From contig CM068590.1 of assembly GCA_035048485.1 (NCBI GenBank), positions 8,855,329-8,919,328 of the forward strand: a stretch of DNA of 64,000 nucleotides, written 5' to 3'. Source of the stretch: Pteria penguin. Its lineage: Eukaryota; Mollusca; Bivalvia; Pterioida; Pteriidae. Position 1 is the first letter of the stretch. Every line of letters begins with the position of its first letter. The notes below the pieces were generated by a model. It ran no database searches, was not told the origin of the DNA, and saw only the letters and a program-made list of their open reading frames with translations. Both the position numbers and the translations under genes were made by a program. Of this stretch, positions 34,001 to 46,000 are shown piece by piece.

Positions 34001-37000
34001 TATTTATTAATAATGGATTTCTGATAGACAGAGCATACCATATTGTTGGAAATTTCCACAGTCAAAAAGTTTTTGTATTATTAACTTGACCATGCTGTGC
34101 ATAAACTTAATATGCAATTTCTGCATATGTGCTTCAGTTTTTTTCAGTAATAGATCAAAAGATGCAATAAAGAAATGTGATTTCTGACATATCAAAAAAT
34201 ACATATAGTTTGGTTCGAATAATTTCAGGCAATTTTTATTATGATCATTCTCTTATCTGAGAAAATAAAAAAGATGAAAATTAATTTTGAGAGTGAATTC
34301 TCACTACATGGTATTCAGTCTTTTAGTTATACAGAGTTACTTCCCATTGAGGATGGTATCTGACATAAAACAATTATGACATCATCAAATTCTATGGAAA
34401 CTGATCTAAAATTCAGGGAAATGATTGTCCACAAATGACATTTTCATAGGAAATTGATGACACCATAATTGTTTTTTGTCAGATACTGTTGCAAACGGGA
34501 AATAATTCTGTTTAACATAAAAGACCCAATATCATTTCCATTTGTTTATGGGATTTCTGTTTAATTCAGAAGCTTTTAATTTAAGTGTGGATTATTTGCT
34601 ATCCCTGCTTATACAGCTGACAATACACTTTATATAGATATTTTCTTTTTTAAACAACAAATATTAACAAAATTTCTGACTTGTAGCATGCATCATCCCT
34701 AGATTTTGTTACATATGTGACATCATTATCTATGCATTGTGATTTCACTAGGGAGTTTGAAAAAAGGAAGTTTTGCTACTTCCAGAACATATTTATTTCA
34801 ACTTAAAGGATGGGACATTTTCACTGAAAAAATTTGCAGGCAAGTCAGTCTCATGAGTAGGAAGAATATGTCTCTGATGAATTACCCTCGTAAAATAAGT
34901 AATGAGCAACTGGCGGTATCTGAAGAAGTCAGCAAAGGGAAAACTGAAAAGGTGGCTACATAGTGTATAAATTCACCCCCTGAAATGATAGATTACTTAC
35001 ATCATGTTCTCCCTGCATTGATGCATTAAACTCTGCCATCTGCATTGATGCATTATGCTGTGTCTGTGATGATGCATAGTGCTCTGCCTGTAATGATGCA
35101 TTGTGCTCTGTCTGTAATGATGAAGTATTTTGTCATTTTTCTTATGTTGATACCTAATCAACCTTGAAATTACAAGGTTTACTCGAGGGCAGTAAACAAT
35201 TACACAAGAGCTTCTCCGAAGTGGCTACCTTAAGAAATATAAAGAAGTGGCTACTCAAGGCAGGTGACCCCTTAATCATAAAATGAACACTTTTTATTTA
35301 CCAGGAAAAGTGCTTCCAGTTGATAGCAACAATCGTAAAGGTGAATCTACTGGTATGTGAAAATGATTATAATTATAATACAGGTGGCCATATTGTAATT
35401 TTTGCAGGTACTGTTTTAGAATATATTTCACTTTCATAAAGTTTGTTCTATTCTGAAATTTAAATGGCAATCTGTAATTTTATTTCAGGGTAGAGGAGAA
35501 CTTTTCTTACAAGCATCTGACATTTTACAGTCAAGCCAAAGAAGACCAGGTGTTTTATTGGGTATAATAGTCTTTAAAAACAGGTATTTATATATAAAAT
35601 CTGAGAATTTCTAATGTCATGAAAATCAGAAGTTTGTCATAAATTGTTCATAATCACTGGTTTGTCTTATATAGTTCATAATCACTGGTTTCAAGACGAT
35701 AAGATAAATATCAATGAAATCTGTTCATGAAATATGACACCTCTGGTGAGAGACATGCTCTGAGTATGTGTATCGACTGAAGGACTTACAGTGTCTGAGG
35801 GGACTAAAGCACTGGACTGTAACTATCCCTCCACCTCTGTCATGTGTACTGACTGAAGGACTTACAGTGTCTGAGGGGACTAAAGCACTGGACTGTAACT
35901 ATCCCTCCACTTCTGTCATGTGTATTGACTGAAAGACTTACAGTGTCTGAGGGGACTAAAGCACTGGACTGTAACTATCCCTCCACTTCTGTCATGTGTA
36001 TTGACTGAAAGACTTACAGTGTCTGAGGGGACTAAAGCACTGGACTGTAACTATCCCTCCACCTCTGTCATGTGTACTGACTGAAGGACTTACAGTGTCT
36101 GTGGGGACTAAAGCACTGGACTGTAACTATCCCTCCACCTCTGTCATGTGTACTGACTGAAGGACTTACAGTGTCTGAGGGGACTAAAGCACTGTACTGT
36201 AACTATCCCTCCACCTCTGTCATGTGTATCGACTGAAAGACTTACAGTGTCTGAGGGGACTAAAGCACTGTACTGTAACTATCCCTCCACCTCTGTCATG
36301 TGTATTGACTGAAAGACTTACAGTGTCTGAGGGGACTAAAGCACTGGACTGTAACTATCCCTCCACCTCTGTCATGTGTATTGACTGAAGGACTTACAGT
36401 GTCTGAGGGGACTAAAGCACTGGACTGTAACTATCCCTCCACCTCTGTCATGTGTATTGACTAAAGGACTTACAGTGGCTGCCTGACCGAAAGGTTACAT
36501 GATCCTTTTAAGTCATAAAACAATTGACCTTTACAAATACAGAAATGAAATTCAATTTCTCCTCTTCAATAGCCAGTCTTACTAGCTGAATTCAAAATCT
36601 ACAAGTCCAATGATAGTCATACGAGTCCTATAGTGAAGATGTCATTTAAATGAACAACATGTTTTAAAGCATGATTTTCTCTTCTAGATCATATTGAAAA
36701 CATGAAAAATGAGAGTTAAAAATGTTGTTCTCTTTGCAACACATATATGTTGTTAAGATTAAGGTCAATAATTGCTGATAAGTTTGTATGAGCCAACCGA
36801 CCAGGCTACATCAATATACAATACGAAAGTTACTAGGGCTATGTTACTGTCATACTCACATCTACTTACTACCGTAATATAAAGACCCAACAAATCAGGG
36901 TTAAGACTTGGTGTTCAGATGAGTATTGACCTTTACATATTCAGGGATCAAATTAATTTTCTCTGTCAACGAGCCAATCAGACCAGTAGTATACAAAATC

Positions 37001-40000
37001 TACTACAACTATCCCAGGGGATTTGAAGAGTTTAGCTTGCCCAATTCAGAGACTACCGGGGTACTTATCTCAGACTGTTGCTAATTTCAAACTGTGAAAT
37101 GAGCATTTTCTTACATTTCATATAAATCTCACATTTACTTATCCAAGTATTATGCTCAGGTATAGACATGCTGTAAGTCAGGGTCAAGAGGTATAAGGTT
37201 CATGCCTCGCCAGTGACTTGGTCATTGTTTGTTGTTCTGATGTCAAAGTAGAAACTGAGAGTCTCAATGTTAGACATTGTGCAAGTAAAAGATTTCTCAC
37301 TGATTTATGTGGGTTGTGCTGCACTTGTCAAAGTTTTATGCAATTCATCAGTCAAAGCTGTCACTGTGTAAATCTGCACCATCATTTTTCAGTTTTTATG
37401 CACTCCTTGGGTCTCACTTTGAGGCAAAGTTAGGACACTGTTATAGTAAAGGATATCCCAGTAACTGTGAGCTATAGGGATTTTTTTTCATCAGGATGCA
37501 TCTTTAAATTTACATAGAGATGTATAAATGTCCCACCTTTTCTACAAGGACTGCATAAATTTGTGTAAAATGTCGTTCTGGATCAAGATCTCAAGACTCG
37601 GGTATCCAGATCTCAAGACTCGGCTATCAGAATAATCTTATGAGACAAAATACAACAAAGAAATACATTATTCTGTTTACCTTAACCCTTTCGACAAACA
37701 AAGACATTTTTCTGTTTACCTTAACCCTTTGAGCACACAAAGACATTTTTCTGTTTTACCTTAACCCTTTGAGCAAACAGAGAGACATTATTCTGCTTAC
37801 CTTAACACTTAGAGCAAACAAAGACATCATTCTGTTTACCTTAACCCTTTGAGAAAACAAAGGCATTGTTCTGCTTACCTACACTTTCCACAAAGACATT
37901 ATTCTGCTTAATACCTTTACCCTCTCCACAAAAAGACATTATTTTAACCCTTTCTACATACAAAGACATTACTCCACTTACCTTTTTCCTTTCCACAAAG
38001 ACATTATTCTGCTTACTGGTACCTTAACACTTTCCACAAACAAAGACATTATTCTGCTTACCTTAACCCTTTTCACAAACTTAGGAATGTTGATTGATTG
38101 ATTGATTGATTTTTGTTTAATGTCACACCACAAATATTTGCTTGTATATGGTGACGGCATCTGCCTGATGCGGGGCATACAAATTTTGACCTTTGCAAGG
38201 GACCCACCCAAAGCAATGAGGGATCTTTAATGTGCCATGCATACCACGACACGGAGCCTCGGTTTTTACTGTCTCATCCGAAAAGACAGAACACCGGCAT
38301 GACCAGAGCGGGACTCGAACCCCGGCCAGCTTAGGAATGTATATTATGAATTTATTTACATTACTTTCATGACAGGTTGCACTGATAATAATGGTTATTG
38401 TTTTGCAGAGTTCTATGCAGCCAGGTGTCAGCAGAACTTACCAGGAAGCTGATCATCATGAACCCTAGTGTGAGTGCTCTATTGTCAGATAATGTCAGTT
38501 CTTTTTATAAGTACAGACCAGCAAAAACATGCCGTTGACTGCTTAAATGGTATTTATTTTGTTCGTGGTGGTATATTTGCTTATTTAGGCAACAGTTATT
38601 TATCGCAACTTATTGGAGTATATAAAACCTGATGGCAAGTACATTGCTGTGTGTTAGTTAATTAAATGGTATTTACAGATATAGATTTTTATTAGCAGAT
38701 AGCAATTTTGTATAATGTCTATGAAATGATGAAATGCTGTGACAGTAATTTTAATTTCTGTAAATTCAAATCTTTACACAAAGGAATACACTGAAATGTC
38801 TGAACTAGTAATGAGAGATAATGCACATGCATCATTTGTCTCAAACATAAATGCAGAATGAAATCAGTGTGGTATATATTTTAGTAAACTTTGAGGTAAA
38901 TCTGACCTAGATGTTTTAGTAAGCTTTGAGGTAAATCTGTCCTAGATATTTTAGTAAACTTTGAAGTAAATCTGCCCTAGATATTTTAGTAAGCTTTGAG
39001 GTAAATCTGTCCTAGACATTTTAGTAAACTTTGAAGTAAATCTGTCCTAGATATTTAAGTATGCTTTAAGTTAAATCCGTGCTAGATATTTTAGTAAATT
39101 TTGAGGTAAATCTGTCCTAGATATTTTAGTAAGCTTTAAGATAAATCTGTCCTAGATATTTTAGTAAGTTTTGAGGTAAATCTGTCCTAGATATTTAAGT
39201 GAGCTTTAAGGTAAACCTGTCCTAGATATTTAAGTAAGCTTTGAGGTAAATCTGTCCTAGATATTTTAGTAAGCTTTAAGATAAATCTGTCCTAGATACT
39301 TTAGTAAGCTTTGAGGTAAATCTGTCCTAGATATTTAAGTGAGCTTTAAGGTAAACCTGTCCTAGATATTTTAGTAAGCTTTAAGATAAATCTGTCCTAG
39401 ATATTTTAGTAAGCTTTGAGGTAAATCTGTCCTAGATATTTAAGTGAGCTTTAAGGTAAACCTGTCCTAGATATTTACTGGTAGGTAAGCTTTAAGGTAA
39501 ACCTGTACTAGATATTTAAGTAAGCTTTGAGATAAATCTATCGTAAGGTTATTTGTTGATTACATGAACAGTTAGAGATAAAATGATAAAAGACTCCAAA
39601 ATCAAAAACTATATATAATTCCTGGGTTATATCTGAAGACTTGATGTTTGTACTGACCTCAAATGTTGTACTATAATGTTATTACAATTACTGAAGGTGA
39701 TGTAGCTCTCACACTGATAATTGAAACATAAATTACTGAACATGTGATTAACTATAAGAAATAAGCAGAATCATTATACATGGATTAACAAACTACTTGT
39801 TATACTGGACCTAAATGGGTGAAGGGAAATAGATAAGTGTTTGTACAATGTAATCAAAATAACTGCAAGTCTGTTATAACAGTAAAATCCTATGAAACAA
39901 GTGGCTATGGTAACGAGAATGAAGTTTACTCCAACTTAAAGAGTTTCTTTTTTATTTGATATACCACTGCTCATACAAACACAATGTTGTGAAGGTTATT

Positions 40001-43000
40001 GTAACAAGTAAGGTTGTATTGTGCAGTATCTAATGAAGTGTATTACATAATTACACTTATGTATGAAGACATTTAGATGGCCTTAAGAAAATAATCATTT
40101 TGACTAGTATTCAAATAAAACTGACTGGATGAAAATTGAAAATTTCTACCAAGATAAATTATTGATTCATATGTATTCTTTTCTAGTTGCCATGTCTTGA
40201 TATTGAAACGGGTGAGTATGAACTACTTTTATTAATTCTGTAAAAATAGAATTAACATTAGTCCTGATTGTTAAAGGAGTAAAGTCATGATGGGGCTGAA
40301 ATAGCATATAAGGTATAGAAGTATAAATGATATAAGACAAACATAAATTTATTTCACAACATATATATAAATGTTTATACATTTACCAAGAGTAAGCTTG
40401 ATTGCACCAAGGCATTTGATAGGCTGGTTAGCTACTTCTTTTTGCTCATGAGGCTGGTGTAGCCTAGTGGATAAAGTGCTCAGCTCGTGATCGAGAGGTC
40501 CCAGGTTTGGCTCCTGTCCTGGGCACACCGGTGTTCTGTCTTTCGAATGAGACAGTAAAAACCAAGGTCCTGTGTCACGGTAGGTGTGGCACGTAAAAGA
40601 TCCCTCACTGCTTTGGGTGGGTCCGTTGCAAAGGTCTAAATTTGTGTGCATTGCAACAGGCAGATGCTGTCACCATATACGTGAAATAATCATGGAGTGA
40701 CGTAAAACAATAATCAGTCAATCAATCAATCATCTTGCTCGTTGGTTGGTTGATTTGGTGTTTTACGTCGCTTTCAACAATTTTTCAGTTATATCGTGAC
40801 ATGGAAGCAGGAGGTTACCAACCTCTTAAACATAATGGCGCAACCCGGGAATCGAACCCGGATCGTCGGCGCCGCAAGCCAAGCACTTAACCACTACACC
40901 AAGCCTGCCCCATATCTTGCTCGTGATATAAGTAAAATATTGTTGAGTGTGATATTGTAACCCCCAAGTATCTTATAGAAATTAAGCAACAAAGCAGTAA
41001 ACATTAAACCCATATTTGTTTTCATTGTATGTCATCAAAACAGTTTAATTTATCATCTTATATTTGCCAAATTTGTAGAAAATCCCACAAATTTAGATAA
41101 ATCTGTTTGCATAAGTATACGGTGTAAGTAGAGCTATCACACTTGTCTCCTCCAAGATTTGAAGCAAGTGCTGACAGAGGTTATAATTATTTTAGAGGTC
41201 ACAGTGTGTTTTCAATATAACACTGGCATTCATTCTATAACCAATAACACTCCTTGTATTCATTTTTGTTTGAAAAACAATTAAAACTGGTTATTACACC
41301 GAGCAAGTAGTATAATCAAAACATCTATCCTTATTCTATTCATATTTATGGTATTTCCTTTCCAGATTTTGAACTTCCAATGGGTGTTAGACTGGCATCC
41401 ATTTTCCTTGAGGATGACCAGTATGATTTGATAATGAAAAACAGGAAAACATCTCATCAGCATAATCAGACTTCTAAATTCGTCTGGACAAATGATACAG
41501 AATCTGAAATAATTGAAGACCTTAGTGCATTTCACATCAAACGAAGCAACTCACGAACTGATTTCTTAAGAAAAAAAGAAATGGAAATAATTCCAGAAAA
41601 GGAGGATAATGTAGGAGTTTCTGGAATCTCTGAAGAAAAAGTTAAAGATCAACAAAGGAATTTAAATGAAAATCTATCTGGAACTAACCATGATCAAATC
41701 TGGAAATCTGCGAATCATCAAGAGTCGAAAACATTTGAATCTCAAATATACAATGCTGAAGAAATAAAGAGAACTTTAGTTACAGATCAGAGTGAAATTA
41801 AGGAGGAAGAGACAATAAGTGACCTTGAGAAAGATGATGAGATTGAGTGTGAGAAGTTAAATTCATCATCTGAGGACAAAACAAGTGAGTTCCACTCGCC
41901 AAATGACTTATGGAGTTTGTCTCTAACTAGTTCTGATGATGATGGGAAAAGAAAATGCTCCCTTGATGTGGTGAAGCCTGAAGTCGTTATCGTAGCTGAA
42001 ATGCCAGGATGTATAACAGATTCTATAGAAGAAGATAAAGATGTGAGCTTACAGAGTTCAGCATGTAATAAAGTTATGTTAAAAAGTACTGATGAATGCA
42101 AGAATGAAAGTATAAATATCAATCTTGATAGTGGAAATTCAGAGAATGGGTCCTCTAGACTGTCTGTAGGTCAAAGCAATTTGAATAAAAAGAGTCCCTC
42201 TTCTTTTTCGTCTGATGTAGATATGACTGAGCCTGAAACATCTGATGCTGAATCAATGTCAACCGGTGCTTTAATTACAGCTGACTTAATTTCCCTTGCC
42301 AAATCTAGTCAGAGGAAAGAAAGACTAGAGTTCAAAGAGAGTGAAATTCAGGATGGATCTTGTGAAGATTCTGTTGATGATACTGTAAAGATATCTTCTT
42401 TATCATCGAAAGACAGTACAATTAAAATGTCTGATTCTGTTAACTCAAGCATTCGCAGTTCAAAACATTCCTCTTTGTTTTCAAGTTTAAAAGATTCTGT
42501 CAGTAGTAGGGAGACGAATTCTAGTGATGAACATCCTGATTGGATGCCTGCAGATAATAATTTGCATAATCTGACCTTGTACGTACAATGTCACTCAGAC
42601 ATCTCATTGCTACTATTAATAGATGACAGCGATATTGATAGAGATAAAGTGATAACAACATTGGTAAGTTTATTTCTAAACTGCTATCTTCAGTTACTTG
42701 CAGTGATTTTATATTCTCTTATTACATATTAAACTATAATATACTCTAAAACGAAGAACATAGTGACGTTATAAGAAATATTTTAGAATAATAATTATAA
42801 AGTTCAGGAAAGTGGATTATATGTGCACGGCCATGTATGATATGTTAAAGCACCATATGATACCCATTTTCCTGTGCTGTATTTTTACATTTTGTTTGAG
42901 GAACCAGTTTTAAGATTTTAGTCAAAACTAATAATGAGAAAGAACCAAAAACATGATGATCATTAAAAATACCCATTAAATCTGAACTTTTTGCTCCAAT

Positions 43001-46000
43001 GCAGTTTAGGTAAGGTGGGATTTTCCCCTCTTGTCACAGTGGCTTTGCTTATGTTAATTCAGTGCAGTTTAGGTAAGGTGGGATATTTCCCTCTGATAAA
43101 AGTGGCATTGCTTATGTTGATTCAGTGCAGTTTAGGTAAGGTGAGATTTTTCCCTCTGGACACCGGGCTTTACTTTTGTTGATTCATTGCAGTTTAGGTA
43201 AGGTGGGATATTTCCCTCTGGTCACAGCTGCTTTGCTTATGTTGATTCAGTGCAGTTTAGGTAAGGTGGGATATTTCCCTCTGATAAAAGTGGCATTGCT
43301 TATGTTGATTCAGTGCAGTTTAGGTAAGGTGGGATTTTCCCCCTGGTCACAGTGGCTTTGTTTATGTTGATCTAGTGCAGTTTAGGTAAGGTGGGATTTT
43401 CCCCTCTTGTCACAGTGGCTTTGCTCATGTTGATTCAGTGCAGTTTAGGTAAGGTAGGATTTTCCCCTCTTGTCACAGTGGCTTTGCTCATGTTGATTCA
43501 GTGCAGTTTAGGTAAGGTGGGATTTTTCTCTCTGGTCACAGTGGTATTGCTTATGTTGATTCAGTGCAGTTTAGGTAAGGTAGGATTTCCCCCTCTTGTC
43601 ACAGTGGCTTTGCTCATGTTGATTCAGTGCAGTTTAGGTAAGGTGGGATATTTCCTTCTGGTCATAGTGGCTTTGCTTATGTTGATCCAGTGCAGTTTAG
43701 GTAAGGTGGGATTTTTCTCTCTGGTCACAGTGGCATTGCTTATGTTGATTCAGTGCAGTTTAGGTAAGGTAGGATTTTTCCCTCTGATAAAAGTGGCTTT
43801 GGTTATGTTGATTCAGTGCAGTTTAGGTAAGGTGGGATTTTCCTCTCTCGTCACAGTGGCTTTGCTTATGTTGATTCAATGCAGTTTAGGTAAGGTGGGA
43901 TATTTCCCTCTGGACACAGGGCTTTGCTCATGTTGATTCAGTGCAGTTTAGGTAAGGTGGGATTTTTCTCTCTGGTCACAGTGGCATTGCTTATGTTGAT
44001 CCAGTGCAGTTTAGGTAAGATAGGATTTTTCTCTCTGGTCACAGTGGCATTGCTTATGTTGATTCAGTGCAGTTTAGGTAAGGTAGGATTTTTCCCTCTG
44101 ATAAAAGTGGCTTTGCTTATGTTGATTCAGTGCAGTTTAGGTAAGGTAGGATTTTTCCCTCTGATAAAAGTGGCATTGCTTATGTTGATTCAGTGCAGTT
44201 TAGGTAAGGTAGGATTTTTCCTTCTGATAAAAGTGGCTTTGCTTATGTTGATTCTGTGCAGTTTAGGTAAGGTGGGATTTTTCCCTCTGGTCACAGTGGC
44301 ATTGCTCATGTTGATTCAGTGCAGTTTAGGTAAGGTGGGATTTTTCTCTCTGGTCACAGTGGCATTGCTTATGTTGATTCAGTGCAGTTTAGGTAAGGTA
44401 GGATTTTTCCCTCTGATAAAAGTGGCTTTGCTTATGTTGATTCAGTGCAGTTTAGGTAAGGTGGGATTTTCCTCTCTGGTCACAGTGGCTTTGCTTATGT
44501 TGATTCAATGCAGTTTAGATAAGGTGGGATATTTCCCTCTGGACACAGGGCTTTGCTCATGTTGATTCAGTGTAGTTTAGGTAAGGTGGGATTTTTCTCT
44601 CTGGTCACAGTGGCATTGCTTATGTTGATCCAGTGCAGTTTAGGTAAGATAGGATTTTTCTCTCTGGTCACAGTGGCACTGCTTATGTTGATTCAGTGCA
44701 GTTTAGGTAAGGTAGGATTTTTCCCTCTGATAAAAGTGGCTTTGCTTATGTTGATTCAGTGCAGTTTAGGTAAGGTAGGATTTTTCCCTCTGATAAAAGT
44801 GGCTTTGCTTATGTTGATTCAGTGCAGTTTAGGTAAGGTAGGATTTTTCCCTCTGATAAAAGTGGCTTTGCTTATGTTGATTCAGTGCAAATTAGGTAAG
44901 GTGGGATTTTCCTCTCTGGTCACAGTGGCTTTGATTCAGTGCAGTTTAGGTAAGGTGGGATTTTCCTCTCTGGTCACAGTGGCTTTGCTTATGATGATTC
45001 AGTGCAGTTTAGGTAAGGTGGGATATTTCCCTCTGGTCATAGTGGCTTTGCTTATGTTGATTCAGTGCAGTTTAGCTAAGGTGGGATATTTCCCCTCTGG
45101 ACACAGGGCTTTACTTTTGTTGATTCAGTGCAATTTAGGTAAGGTGGGATATTTCCTCTCTGGACACAGTGGCTTTGTTTATGTTGATTCAGTGCAGTTT
45201 AGGTAAGGTGGGATTTTCCTCTCTGGTCACAGTGGCTTTGCTTATGTTGATTCAGTGCAGTTTAGGTAAGGTAGGATTTTTCCCTCTGATAAAAGTGGCT
45301 TTGCTTATGTTGATTCAGTGCAGTTTAGGTAAGGTAGGATTTTTCCCTCTGGTCACCTCTGGTGGCTTTGCTTATGTTGATCTATATGTATATTAAGAAT
45401 ACACAAAACACATTTATACAAAAGGTTCAAACAATACACTGTAATGTACTGAGTTAGTTTTAACTGTTTGACTGAGAGTCACAAAGCAGATATTGATTGT
45501 TTAGCCTTCAATACAGCCATGCTTTGTTCAGTTAGGTCTGCATTATCTTGTTGATATTGCTTATGGTATGATACAGTACACTTAGTACATTCCCTGTTGT
45601 CCTTCACCACATTTATGACCACCACATGCATGACCACCACCTTATAAGTAATCACACCAAAACATTAAACAACCAAAATTAAAAAAACTAAACATCTAAT
45701 GTCAAGGTCAGATCTGGAGATCAAATTTGTAAAAGTTTTCAGGAATGATCTAATCTTGGGAATTTTTTTATTAATAATATTTGGATAGAATGTATTAAAG
45801 TCTAAGTATTCATGCATTTTATTTAATTTGATTGTGGCTTTTCTGTTGTAGTGGAAAGGAGCTTTGCCTTTGCTAGCTGACTTGGATTTTCATATTAAAA
45901 ACTGCACGGAAGATTGTGATACAGAGGTAAAAGACACAAAGAATTTATTTTCACTTTTTAAGATTTAATTTTAATTTGATGAAATCAATTAAATTTGCAA

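Noticed and set aside
35341..35352. Alternative donor gtgaat for HPS4 exon 6
   Set aside because: Possible and in frame, but gtatgt at 35353 is the better donor and adds residues fitting the domain; kept as a note only.
40787..40905. Possible tRNA gene on the - strand
   Set aside because: A and B boxes are present, but the sequence continues into a SINE body with a target duplication, so it is a SINE head.
41787..42122. - strand frame over HPS4 exon 10
   Set aside because: Antisense shadow of the Ser-rich linker.
43391..45396. Frames of 181-217 codons of repeated LIQCSLGKVGFFPLVTVALL
   Set aside because: Looks like a hydrophobic repeat protein, but it is the 63-bp array in HPS4 intron 10; frames break at the array's one-base slips.
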